A stretch of DNA of 57,734 nt from Bacillota bacterium. GTDB lineage: Bacteria > Bacillota > Clostridia > Christensenellales > CAG-138. Position 1 is the first letter of the stretch, and the number at the start of each line of letters is the position of its first letter. The position numbers were made by a program, and so were the translations under genes. Below, piece after piece: positions 24,696 through 33,369 of the stretch. The stretch covers positions 1 through 57,734 of the forward strand of contig JAEWQH010000038.1 of NCBI GenBank assembly GCA_023399275.1, given 5' to 3'. The notes under the pieces are model-generated. The model ran no database searches, was not told the DNA's origin, and saw nothing but the letters and a program-made list of their open reading frames with translations.

Positions 24696-25955
24696 TTATT
24701 TTTGCAGCTGCGCCAGCAGGTACTTCTCCGCTTCGGCGTTCCACAGGCCGTTGTGCGTCTTCACAAGCCGGTCCAGCTCGGCAAACAGCGGCTCGGTCTT
24801 GCCTTTCTCGGCAAAGTCGGCGATCGCGGTGAGCGGCAGGTCGATCTGGGTGTAGATCAGCTTCTTGCCGCCCGGTATCTTCGGCAGGTTCGACGTGGTC
24901 TCGATGACGCAGTCCAGCCCGCCGATATGCGTGATCATCGCCGCGGGGTTGAGCAGCCCTTTGTTCATCATGGCGATTGCTTCGCGCATATCGTCCGTGT
25001 TGCCGTGGCTGGTCGCGGCCACGTGCGTACGCCCATAGTGCACGTTGTAGAAGTTCATCATGGCGGAAAACGCCGTGTCGCCCGGGCCCGCGAAGAAATT
25101 CAGGCAGCCGTCCACCGCGAGGATGGCGTCGCTCTGCTCCACCACCTGGCGCACCGGCGCAAAGCAGATCACGTCGTTGTAGCCATCGCCGCCGGCGAGC
25201 GCGCGGAGCGTCTCGACGGGGTTTTCCAGCTTGCCGGTGTTGACGTAGTGCAGCTCGATGCCACATGCTTTGGCATGCTCCACAGAGTAGATGCTCGCCG
25301 CCCTTGCAAGGCGCGCGTCGTCGATATCCGTCACCACGAGCAGGCTCGGCTTACGCTCGCAGTGCAGCGCATAGTCGATCGCGCCAAGTCCCATTGGCCC
25401 CACGCCCGCGAGCAGCGCCATCTTGCCGCCTTCCACGATGCCCATGTCGTGCACGTATTCGCCGTCCCGCGTGTGATACATGGCGTGGAATGTGCCGATG
25501 ATGCAGCTCATAGGCTCGGCCAGCGAGCCGTAGAAATAGACGTCGCTGTTGTAGGGCAGCAGGCAGTCCATATGCAGCGTCTCCCAGGGGATGTTGACGT
25601 ACGTCGCATCCCCGCCGCACTCGCGGAAAGAGTAGCCAGGCGCGGTCAGCGCACCTTTGTAGGAGTGCGCGGGCTGTATGACAAACCCGTCGCCCTTTTT
25701 AAACTTGTGCGCCCAATTCTTGCCGACCTCATCTACAACGCCGCAAAACTCATGCCCGATGATCGTCGGGTTCGTCGCAACATCGTCCGGCACGCGCTTG
25801 TGCGCCGCGCCCTGCTGCAGCGCCTTGTAGGGCGACATGCAGAGGCTATCCGAAATCACCTTGCAGCGCACGCCGTCGTCACCGACGGGGCTCAGCTCAA
25901 ATTCCTCCAGCCGCAGATCGTGCGCGCCGTAGAGGCGAACCGCTCTTGTTTTCAT
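24696..25955 (-). CDS. Zinc-type MDR dehydrogenase, L-sorbose-1-phosphate reductase-like
   Basis: 419 residues, medium-chain dehydrogenase family. The N-terminal catalytic domain has IGHEFCGVVDEVG and a polar substrate site; the Rossmann domain has LLAGVGPMGLGAIDYAL (about residues 190-206). Length and C-terminal region resemble SorE, which reduces L-sorbose-1-P to glucitol-6-P, but the substrate here is uncertain. It ends the catabolic block. With the SrlD-like SDR it could run a two-step ketose-1-phosphate to ketose-6-phosphate conversion. Alternatively it may act on lactaldehyde. Confidence 0.7.
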   Translation of the reverse strand: MKTRAVRLYGAHDLRLEEFELSPVGDDGVRCKVISDSLCMSPYKALQQGAAHKRVPDDVATNPTIIGHEFCGVVDEVGKNWAHKFKKGDGFVIQPAHSYKGALTAPGYSFRECGGDATYVNIPWETLHMDCLLPYNSDVYFYGSLAEPMSCIIGTFHAMYHTRDGEYVHDMGIVEGGKMALLAGVGPMGLGAIDYALHCERKPSLLVVTDIDDARLARAASIYSVEHAKACGIELHYVNTGKLENPVETLRALAGGDGYNDVICFAPVRQVVEQSDAILAVDGCLNFFAGPGDTAFSAMMNFYNVHYGRTHVAATSHGNTDDMREAIAMMNKGLLNPAAMITHIGGLDCVIETTSNLPKIPGGKKLIYTQIDLPLTAIADFAEKGKTEPLFAELDRLVKTHNGLWNAEAEKYLLAQLQK

Positions 25956-26013
25956 GTTGATTGCTTCCTTTCTCCGCGCTTTGCGGGATCAAGCCCGTGT
26001 GCTTTATTCCTTC

Positions 26014-27126
26014 TTACTCGCCGTTTTCGTGGCGAATCAGCTTCCATGTGCTCTCGATCAGATTGGAAAACTGCTCTTCGCGCATCTTGTCGATCGTGAA
26101 TTTCTGACGCGGCGAGTTGATATCCTCCCCGCTGATCTGCAGCATATCGTATCGCTCGCAGAGCGCGCGCAGGCGCTCGATCTGCGCCTGCGTGTTGCGC
26201 GTCGGCATGTACGTCACCGCGCGGATGCCCGCGGCATGGATCACCTCAAACAGCTCGTCGAGATAGTCGTCCTCAAACTTCTGCGCCTTCTTATCCCCCG
26301 TCACGCTGCTCGTCACATCGCCGAGGTATGCATACGCGAGGATACCGCCGGCCTCGGCGGAGAAGCGGATGAATTCGCTCAGCCCCGGGCATTCATCCGT
26401 AGCCGGAATGAAGACCTGCGGAATGCAGTCCTTCTTCAGCGCGCCGACGAGGTCGTACTCCGCGAGCATGACCTCCGTCTCGTCCGCCCCCTCCGGCAGC
26501 TTCGCCTTACCCAGCGCGATGAGCTGCTTTGCCAGCGCGCGCATCAGGTGCCGCTCGGTCACGCTCCCGCCGTGCGCATACTGCGAAAGCGGCAGCACAT
26601 CCCGCTCAAAATCAAGCAAAACGCCGTCGTCCCGATACAGCGCATTGATGCGCTCCACCATGGCGCGGTTTCTCGCGTTTCTGCGTTCGCGCAGCGGCGC
26701 GAAATACGCCTGCACGGCGTCGATATTCCGGTGCGGCACCGCGTGCAGCACCATGTAGCTGTTGCCGACCTGATCCGGGTTGTTGGTGCGGCGCCCCTCC
26801 AGCGGCGTGCCGAGAAACGACACGCGCGTCTCCACGCCGATCGTCGTCGGAATGCCGACGATCCCGCCCGCGGCGATGAACTCCCGCGCCCCGCCGATGC
26901 TGTCGTGATCCACGATGCCGCAGGTGGCGAGCCCCTCCGCGCGCGCAGCGTAGACCGCGGCAGCCGGCGCGTACGGCGAAAACGAATATGTCGTATGGAT
27001 GTGGTTGTTGACCATGCGCCGGTCCGTCGGCGGGAAAGCCGCGTCCTTTACCGCGCACGAGAGCGCCTCGAGCCGTGCGTTCGCATCCCCGGCGTTGAGC
27101 GACTGCAACAGCGAGTACTCGATCAT
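26014..27126 (-). CDS. PHP-domain metal-dependent hydrolase
   Basis: 370 residues. The PHP metal motifs are clear: NNHIHTTYSFSPY (residues 40-52), GIVDHDSIGG, and a Glu in GVETRVS. PHP enzymes are mostly phosphoesterases, such as histidinol-phosphatase. The protein is longer than stand-alone PHP phosphatases, with an inserted helical region. The start overlaps the SDR stop (ATGA), so it is co-translated with a sugar dehydrogenase. A sugar-phosphate phosphatase is a reasonable guess, not a demonstration. Confidence 0.7.
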   Translation of the reverse strand: MIEYSLLQSLNAGDANARLEALSCAVKDAAFPPTDRRMVNNHIHTTYSFSPYAPAAAVYAARAEGLATCGIVDHDSIGGAREFIAAGGIVGIPTTIGVETRVSFLGTPLEGRRTNNPDQVGNSYMVLHAVPHRNIDAVQAYFAPLRERRNARNRAMVERINALYRDDGVLLDFERDVLPLSQYAHGGSVTERHLMRALAKQLIALGKAKLPEGADETEVMLAEYDLVGALKKDCIPQVFIPATDECPGLSEFIRFSAEAGGILAYAYLGDVTSSVTGDKKAQKFEDDYLDELFEVIHAAGIRAVTYMPTRNTQAQIERLRALCERYDMLQISGEDINSPRQKFTIDKMREEQFSNLIESTWKLIRHENGE

Positions 27127-27998
27127 CGCAGCATCACCTGCCCCCCGGTCACGGGGATCGCCTGCCCCGTTTCATACGTCTGTTCCACGGCGTAGAAGAT
27201 GGCTTTCGCCACGTCCGAAGGCAAGCAGCCGCGCTTGATGAGCGATTTGCTCAAATAAAAGTTCTTTACATCATCTATCGTCTGTGCGCCCGGCACCTTG
27301 CCCGCGCGCAGATACTGCACAAACAGCCCCCGTTCCGGGTCGCTCCACAGCGGTCCATCGTAGTAGTTGCCGGGGCAGATCGCATTGACCTTGATGTTGC
27401 AGGGCGCAAGCTCGAGCGCAAAGCTCTGCACGAGGCCGATGCCGCCGAACTTTCCGCCCGCGTAAGCGAAGTTCTTGTTGCTGCCCTCGAGGCCGCTCTT
27501 GCTGTTGACCTCGATGATGTCGCCCATCCAGTTTGGATCCGCCGCAAACTCGGCGCGCATGATCCGCTGGGCGTACTTCACGCAGGTAAAAAACGCGATG
27601 TAGTTGATGCTCGTGACAAACTCGAAGTCCTTCTTCTCCATCTCGTCCAGAGAGCCCGCCTTGAGTACGCCCGCGTTGCTGACAAACAGATCCAGCCCGC
27701 CAAACGCCTCCACGCACGCGCCGATCATCGCCGCAACGCTCTCCTCGCTGGACACGTCCGCCTTTACCGCAACCGCCCGTTCGCCGAGCGACGCAGCGAC
27801 CGTCCCGGCCAGCGGCTCGTTGAGGTCGGCGATGACCACGCTCGCGCCTTCGCGGTAGAGCTCCTCGGCAATGCCCTTGCCAAAGCCCTGCGCGCTGCCG
27901 GTGACGATCGCGATCTTGCCGCCGAGGCGGCCCGCCGCCCGCGTCCTTTGATGAATCTTCTCGGAAGCGATCCGCTCCCACTTCGTCATGTCGATCAT
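27123..27998 (-). CDS. SDR dehydrogenase, sorbitol-6-phosphate 2-dehydrogenase-like
   Basis: 291 residues, classical short-chain dehydrogenase. Cofactor motif TGSAQGFGKG (about 34-43), Asp at VVIADLN for NAD, NAG at SNAGVL, then catalytic Ser in VNSKSGLEGS and YAGGK. It resembles SrlD closely (NYIAFFTCVKYAQ, GQAIPVTGGQVM). In Firmicute rhamnose loci an SDR of this kind is often fused behind the rhamnulose-1-P aldolase to reduce or oxidise lactaldehyde; here it stands alone. It lies between rhaB and the PHP gene. Confidence 0.75.
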   Translation of the reverse strand: MIDMTKWERIASEKIHQRTRAAGRLGGKIAIVTGSAQGFGKGIAEELYREGASVVIADLNEPLAGTVAASLGERAVAVKADVSSEESVAAMIGACVEAFGGLDLFVSNAGVLKAGSLDEMEKKDFEFVTSINYIAFFTCVKYAQRIMRAEFAADPNWMGDIIEVNSKSGLEGSNKNFAYAGGKFGGIGLVQSFALELAPCNIKVNAICPGNYYDGPLWSDPERGLFVQYLRAGKVPGAQTIDDVKNFYLSKSLIKRGCLPSDVAKAIFYAVEQTYETGQAIPVTGGQVMLR

Positions 27999-28044
27999 AT
28001 GCCTCTGCCCTTCTTTTTTCGGCGTGCCGCTGCATTGCCGCGGT

Positions 28045-29526
28045 TTACGCTTTGTTTTCCTCCATATAGCCCGTCAGGCGCGCATACGCGTCCTCCCACT
28101 GCCGCGTGTGCTTCGGCTCGTATTCGCGCGGGGCGACCGAGCGGCGCGCCACCTGCCGCGCCTCGTCGATATCGCGGATCTCCCCAAGCGCAACGGCCTG
28201 CATGAGCGCGTTGCCCATGGCGGAGCCTTCCGCCGGGCCGGCGACCACGCGCCGGTCGAGCACATCCGCCGTCATCTGGCACAGCAGCGTGTTTCCGATG
28301 CCGCCGCCGGTGATGTTCAGCGTGTCGATCCGCCCGCCTTTCATCTCCTCCAGCCACTCGAGTGCCCAGCGGTACTTGAGCGCGAGGCTCTCGTAGACGC
28401 AGCGCGCGATCTCTCCCGGCGTCTGCGGCGGGGTCTGCCCTGTCTTTGCGCAGTAGCGGGCGATCTTGCCGCACATATCCCCGGCGGAGAAAAACGGCGC
28501 GTCGTCCGGGTCGATGAGCGCGGCAAACGGCTTTGCCTTTGCGGTCATGGCGTCGATCTCCCTCCAGCTGTATGCCGCGCCGGCTCGTGCCCACTCGCGG
28601 CGGCACTCCTGCATGATCCACTGGCCCATGATGTTTTTGAGCGGACGGTAGCCGCCCTGCACCGTGCCCTCGTTGGAGAAGTTCGCCAAAAACACGTCGT
28701 CCCCGAGCAGCGGCCGCTCGGTCTCGATGCCAAAAAGCGACCACGTACCGCTCGAGCAGAACGCAAAGCTGCCCTCTCCCGGAATCGCCGCCACGGCGGA
28801 CGCCGTGTCGTGCGTGCCCACGGCCGCAAACGGCACGCGGGGAATCCCCAGCTCCTGCGCCACCTGCGGCAGCAGCCGCCCGCGCAGATCGCCCGCGCGA
28901 TCGATGGGCGTAAAGATTCGCTCCGGGATGCCGAGCCTGCGGGTCACCTCCGTATCCCAGCCCTGCTCTGAAACAGAGCAGAGGTTCGTCGTGGTGACGT
29001 TTGTGTACTCGCTCATCCGCTCGCCGGAGAGGAAATACCCCAGCAGATCCGGCATGAGCAGCAGCGTGCGCGCCCGCTCGAGCGCGGCATCGTTTCCGCG
29101 CACGCGGCGCACCAGCTGGTAGATCGTGTTGAAATTCATGTTCGCGATGCCGGTGCGCTCAAACAGCTCGCGCCGCGAAACGCTCTGCCAGCAGGCATGC
29201 ATCTCCTCGTCCGTCGCATCCCGATAGCAGCGCGGGTTCTCGATCAGCGCCCCCGCCTCGTCCAGCAGGCCAAAGTCCACGCCCCAGGTATCGATGCCAA
29301 AGCAGTCGATCCTTCCCTGCGCCTCGCGCCGGCAGGCAGAAAACCCCTGCTTGAGCTGCTGCGTAAGGCACGCCGCATCCCAGCGGTGTACGTCGTCCTC
29401 CTCGAGCATGGCGTTCTCAAAGCGATGCAGCTCGTTGAGCGCCACACGCTCACCGTCAAAGCGCGCCAGCATGGCGCGCCCGTTGGAGGCGCCGAGGTCA
29501 AACGCCAGCAGGTTCAGAGACTTCAT
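28045..29526 (-). CDS. rhaB: Rhamnulokinase
   Basis: 493 residues, FGGY kinase family. Phosphorylates L-rhamnulose to rhamnulose-1-P. N-terminal phosphate motif AFDLGASNGR, then FGIDTWGVDFGLLDEAG, and the second-domain VGTHDTASAVAAIPG, typical of RhaB. The ATG overlaps the aldolase stop (ATGA). Start and length match the family. Other FGGY substrates such as fuculose cannot be excluded by eye, but the neighbour rhaA argues for rhamnulose. Confidence 0.88.
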   Translation of the reverse strand: MKSLNLLAFDLGASNGRAMLARFDGERVALNELHRFENAMLEEDDVHRWDAACLTQQLKQGFSACRREAQGRIDCFGIDTWGVDFGLLDEAGALIENPRCYRDATDEEMHACWQSVSRRELFERTGIANMNFNTIYQLVRRVRGNDAALERARTLLLMPDLLGYFLSGERMSEYTNVTTTNLCSVSEQGWDTEVTRRLGIPERIFTPIDRAGDLRGRLLPQVAQELGIPRVPFAAVGTHDTASAVAAIPGEGSFAFCSSGTWSLFGIETERPLLGDDVFLANFSNEGTVQGGYRPLKNIMGQWIMQECRREWARAGAAYSWREIDAMTAKAKPFAALIDPDDAPFFSAGDMCGKIARYCAKTGQTPPQTPGEIARCVYESLALKYRWALEWLEEMKGGRIDTLNITGGGIGNTLLCQMTADVLDRRVVAGPAEGSAMGNALMQAVALGEIRDIDEARQVARRSVAPREYEPKHTRQWEDAYARLTGYMEENKA

Positions 29527-30575
29527 GTCTTGGCCCCCAACAGCGATTTTCTGTATTTTTCGCTCTCCCAGTTGGCGATGAAGCGCTTGGCCTGCTCGCC
29601 CATGGTCGAGAGCGTATACCTTTTTTTCTCGATCTGTTCGGCGATGAAGAGCACCGCGGCCAGCGTCTGCGTGATCACCTCCGCCTGCGTCTGCGGGATG
29701 CCGAACGAAAGCTTGCCCGTCGCGAGGTCGAGCAGCGCCTCGCCTTCCTTTGCGCCGCCCGCGCCAAACGAGAGCGTGCCTACGAAGAACACCATCTGGT
29801 CGGGGTACAGCGGCGTATCGATGAAAAACGAGGCGTCGTAAGCGCGCGCGCTGAGCCGCTGCTCGAGATAGCGCTCCAGATCCAGCCGCAAAAATGCATC
29901 CGGCGCCACGCCAAAGTGCGCGCAGATGCGCGCGTTGACGTCGTCGTGCAGCCGCAGCGCGGCATCAGCCGTCTGCTCATGCACGATCAGCCCGTGATTC
30001 TGCATAAACAGCACCGTCGGCTGCTTGCCCGTTTCGCGCTCCACGCGATCCAGCTCGTCCCGAATGGCGAATGAAAGCCGCGCGCCGGGGTCGATATACG
30101 GCACCATGCCCCAGGAGAACGGCGCGTCCGCAAGCGCCTCGGAGAGCGCCTGCTTCATCTGCACCGCACAGCAGGCGAGGTTTGCATATACGCTGTGGCT
30201 GTGGATCACAAACCGCCCGAGCAGGGAGTGAAACCCTGCCTCCACGGATGGGCGCAGCACAGACAACCCTTCCACGGCGACGGTTGCCGCCTTTGCCCGC
30301 TCGGAGCCTGCCTTTTCCGCGTCCGCAAAGTCCGCGGCCTCGTGGCTGCGGTAAAATGCGCGGATATCCGCGTAGTCCATCACCGCGTACGCCTGTTTCG
30401 GCGTCACGTCGCTCAGGCAAAAGCCGGAAGCTTTCACCGCCATATAGACGTCGTCCAGCTTGACGGAGGTGTTGCCGCCGCCGCCCTGCACATAGTCCCG
30501 CCGTGCGCCGGCCGTTTGCGAAAGCCGCGCGTAGTCGCTCAGCTGTTTTTCGTATTGTTCGAGAAAAGAACGCAT
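29523..30575 (-). CDS. Class II aldolase, rhamnulose-1-phosphate aldolase-like
   Basis: 350 residues. Class II (zinc) aldolase fold: phosphate-binding GGGGNTSVKL, metal ligands in VIHSHSVYANL and in QNHGLIVHE. It is longer than E. coli RhaD (274) and resembles the aldolase half of the fused aldolase/dehydrogenase (RhaEW/YuxG type), which splits rhamnulose-1-P into DHAP and L-lactaldehyde. The dehydrogenase half is absent, but a separate SDR lies two genes downstream. The start MRSFLEQY is chosen since upstream frame residues are not aldolase-like. Confidence 0.8.
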   Translation of the reverse strand: MRSFLEQYEKQLSDYARLSQTAGARRDYVQGGGGNTSVKLDDVYMAVKASGFCLSDVTPKQAYAVMDYADIRAFYRSHEAADFADAEKAGSERAKAATVAVEGLSVLRPSVEAGFHSLLGRFVIHSHSVYANLACCAVQMKQALSEALADAPFSWGMVPYIDPGARLSFAIRDELDRVERETGKQPTVLFMQNHGLIVHEQTADAALRLHDDVNARICAHFGVAPDAFLRLDLERYLEQRLSARAYDASFFIDTPLYPDQMVFFVGTLSFGAGGAKEGEALLDLATGKLSFGIPQTQAEVITQTLAAVLFIAEQIEKKRYTLSTMGEQAKRFIANWESEKYRKSLLGAKT

Positions 30576-30624
30576 ATCCTGATACCGCCTGATGTCGTAT
30601 TGTCGGTTTTGCCCCGTGTCCGCG

Positions 30625-31884
30625 TCAGCGGGCGCAGAGCACGTCCCGCTCGTATGCCTTGACCTCGTCGAGCCACATGCCGTCGGGCGCAACGCCCTTG
30701 CTCTCGCAATAGTAAGCCCACGCCAGCCCAAACGGCAGCGTCTTACGGTCTTCCATCCGCGCGAGCCGCTCGGTATAATCGCTGCGGTACTCCGCGTCGC
30801 GGATGGCTTGCGCCGGCGCGAGACATGCGTTCAAGATCGCTTTTCTGGCGTTGCGCATGCCGACGGCCCAGGCCGCGATGCGGTTGATCGATGCGTCGAA
30901 ATAATCCAGCCCAATGCACACGCGGCTTTCGTATCCGTTCCAGATGATCTCGTCCATGATGCGCTGCAGCTCGTCGTCGAGCGTGATCACATGGTCGCTG
31001 TCCCAGCGCACGCCGCGGCTGACGTGCAGCAAAACCCGGTCCAGAAACTGCAGCACGGCCGAGATCTTCGCGCTGATAACCTCGGTGGGGTGAAAATGCC
31101 CCGCGTCCAGCGTGTAGAGGATGCCGCGGGTGATGGCGTAGCCCAGCGAATACTCGTGGCTCGCCACCGTATAGCTCTCTACGCCGAGGCCAAAGAGCTT
31201 GCTCTCGACCGATGCGAGCACCTTAGTCTTATCATACGATATCGAGAAGATTTCGTCCAGCGCGCGCGTCATGATCTCGCGGCGCCTGGCCGTGTCCGCG
31301 CAGGTGTCCTTGTAGCCGTCCGGCATCCAGAAGTTCACCGTGCAGGGCTGGCCTGTCCCCTCCGCAAACACCCTGGCGATCTCGAGGCAGCGCTTGCCGT
31401 GCTCCACCCAGAAGCGGCGCTTGTCTTCGTCGAAGCTGCTCAGGGAGAAGTCCCCGTCCATCATCGGGTGCGAAAAATATGTGGGGTTGAAGTCGAGGCC
31501 GATGCCGCCCGCCCTGGCCCACTCCAGCCAGCCGTCAAACTGCTCCGCCGTGTACGCGTCGCGGTCCACCCGTCTGCCGTTCTTCTCCGCGTAGCAGGCG
31601 TGCAGGTTGAGCTTGGTTCTGCCCGGAATCAGCGAGATCGCCATGTCGATATCCGCGCGCAGCTCCTGCGGCGTGCGTGCACGGCCGGGGTAGTTCCCGG
31701 TCGTCTGGATGCCGCCGGAGAGCGTATCCGAGCCGTCAAACCCGATAACGTCGTCCCCCTGCCAGCAATGCATCGAGACGGGGATCGCGTCCGCCCGCGC
31801 AATCGCCGCGTCGAGATCCACGCCGCTGGCGGCATACGCTTCCCTGGCGATCTCATAACCCTGCTGTATCTTCACTTGGCTCAC
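30625..31884 (-). CDS. rhaA: L-rhamnose isomerase
   Basis: 419 residues, the same as E. coli RhaA. Converts L-rhamnose to L-rhamnulose. Motifs: VSMHCWQGDDV, GLDFNPTYFSHP, LDAGHFHPTEVIS, LLHVSRGVRWDSDHV and GLDYFDASINRIAAW, which include the Mn/Zn ligands. The start is a GTG with GGAGG eight bases upstream; the frame stays open beyond it, but the protein beyond is not RhaA-like. First gene of the catabolic operon. Confidence 0.96.
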   Translation of the reverse strand: MSQVKIQQGYEIAREAYAASGVDLDAAIARADAIPVSMHCWQGDDVIGFDGSDTLSGGIQTTGNYPGRARTPQELRADIDMAISLIPGRTKLNLHACYAEKNGRRVDRDAYTAEQFDGWLEWARAGGIGLDFNPTYFSHPMMDGDFSLSSFDEDKRRFWVEHGKRCLEIARVFAEGTGQPCTVNFWMPDGYKDTCADTARRREIMTRALDEIFSISYDKTKVLASVESKLFGLGVESYTVASHEYSLGYAITRGILYTLDAGHFHPTEVISAKISAVLQFLDRVLLHVSRGVRWDSDHVITLDDELQRIMDEIIWNGYESRVCIGLDYFDASINRIAAWAVGMRNARKAILNACLAPAQAIRDAEYRSDYTERLARMEDRKTLPFGLAWAYYCESKGVAPDGMWLDEVKAYERDVLCAR

Positions 31885-32289
31885 TGAAGTATCCTCCGTA
31901 TTTCTCGCGCGCCCGCGCTTTTGAATGGGTTGGAATGTCTGTGTTTGAATCGTTGCACGAATTGTAATCTTCGGTCGAAGCCGGCTGAATAGAAGAAAAG
32001 TACGCAATCTTGCAAACGGGGTTTTTGCAGGCTCCGCCGCTTATCTTGAGTATTGCAGATTCTTTCCGCTCTGTCATTTGTCAATATTGGCGATTCATAT
32101 AACTATCTTGGCATTGATGGATCGGGGCGTATTCACGCGGACTCCCGCGCAAAACAGACGGCACCGCGCCGTGCTGCCGGCCCGCCTGTTTCCACTTTCG
32201 CTTCTTTGCGGTATACTGGGTCTACGCAGGCGCGCGCATGCGCCGCGCGGAAATTGACGGGATAAATGACGACCAAGCATGAGGTGGCT
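31885..32289. promoter_or_regulatory. Divergent control region between rhaA and the winged-helix gene
   Basis: About 400 bp, the AT-richest stretch of the locus. On the minus strand TTGCAA-18-TATTCA (31986-32015) could serve rhaA; a consensus TTGACA (32079-32084) lacks a good -10. A palindrome CAATATTG and a TGCAAA/TTTGCA hairpin over CGGGG are also present. These may bind the AraC regulator. No gene was seen. Confidence 0.4.
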
Positions 32290-33282
32290 ATGACCGATCG
32301 GGATCAAACGGAGCAAATCATCCGCCGGCGCATGCACGGATTATACCTCTCCCGGCCCTGCCGGGAGCTGGATACGCTCGCGCACGAGCTGCTCGGGCTG
32401 CACAGTTGGTTTTACCGCAACGTGGCGTTCTCGGCTCTGATTCGCGGCGCGGACATCTCCGGCTGGAAAACGCGGCTGACCAAGACCTGGCTCTACCGCG
32501 GGACGCTGCACGGCGTGGTCTACGAGGACCTGCCGCAGCTGCTCGCGCTGCATCCGGGGGATTCGTATCTGACGCGCTATTTTGGCGAAGCGCTGATTGC
32601 GGACACCGCGGAGGAAGTGATCCGCTGCATGGAGGACGGCGTCACCTCCCGCGCAGAGTTTCGGCGGATCTTCGGCGGTCGCTACAGCGGCGAGCAGATC
32701 GACGCGCTCTTCTCGCCCTGGGGCGGGATCTTCGTCTACCTTGCGCGGCAGGGGCGCGTCGCGTTTCGCGACATGGCGAGCCGCGATTTCGACCTGATCT
32801 CCGCCGAGCCGACGCAGGCGTTTGAAGACGTGCTGCCGGAGCTTGTGCGCCATTATTTCACCGTGTACGGCCCGGCGACGCTAAGCGACGCCGCGTGGTT
32901 TTTCGGGTTCTGGAAAAACGAATCCAAGCTGCTGCGCGCGCTTTCGCTGGAAGACCTCGCCTGCTTTGAGCTCGGCGGAGCCCGCTACTATGCCGCGGCG
33001 GAAGCCGAAACCGGGGATATTCCGGAGCTGACGCTGCTTTCCGGGTTCGATCCGTTCATCGTATCCTATGCCGACCGGAACGCGGTGGTCCCCGCGGAGC
33101 ATAAGGGCAAGCTGATCCTCAAATCCGGCATATGCAACCCTTCGGTCGCGGTCAACGGCCGCGTCGCCGGGATATGGAATATCGTGAAAAACGAACCGGT
33201 CGTCACGTTTTTTGAGCAGCAGCCAAAGCGCATCCGCTCGCATACGCTGGAGCTTGTGGACGCCATCCGCTGGCGAATGTAG
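32290..33282 (+). CDS. Winged-helix DNA-binding protein (HTH_42, AlkZ/YcaQ superfamily)
   Basis: 330 residues, of the family containing the DNA glycosylases AlkZ and AlkX/YcaQ. The general layout is recognisable: N-terminal ELLGLHSWFYRNVAFSALIR, middle winged-helix repeats and the C-terminal LLSGFDPFIVSYADRNAVVP. The QxQ/QxD catalytic motif of active glycosylases appears to be HSW (residues 38-40), so glycosylase activity is doubtful. The start follows a GAGGTGG site; an alternative ATG lies eight codons upstream. It is divergent from rhaA; a link to sugar use is unproven. Confidence 0.75.
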   Translation: MTDRDQTEQIIRRRMHGLYLSRPCRELDTLAHELLGLHSWFYRNVAFSALIRGADISGWKTRLTKTWLYRGTLHGVVYEDLPQLLALHPGDSYLTRYFGEALIADTAEEVIRCMEDGVTSRAEFRRIFGGRYSGEQIDALFSPWGGIFVYLARQGRVAFRDMASRDFDLISAEPTQAFEDVLPELVRHYFTVYGPATLSDAAWFFGFWKNESKLLRALSLEDLACFELGGARYYAAAEAETGDIPELTLLSGFDPFIVSYADRNAVVPAEHKGKLILKSGICNPSVAVNGRVAGIWNIVKNEPVVTFFEQQPKRIRSHTLELVDAIRWRM

Positions 33283-33315
33283 CCGCCGGCACCCCCGCAG
33301 AGCCGTTGAATCGGC

Positions 33316-33344
33316 AAAACCGCCCGGCAACCCGGACGGTTTTT
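33316..33344. terminator. Bidirectional terminator between winged-helix and GntR genes
   Basis: AAAACCG-C-CCGG pairs with CCGG-A-CGGTTTT around CAAC, with T-runs on the plus side and A-runs mirrored. It ends both convergent transcripts. Confidence 0.75.
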
Positions 33345-33369
33345 ATCGTTTTTGCGTATGTGTTTCGCT

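Noticed and set aside
32010..32029. TGCAAA/TTTTTGCA hairpin upstream of rhaA as a terminator
   Set aside because: The stem is only 6 bp and A-T rich, and it lies in the promoter region, so premature termination is not supported.
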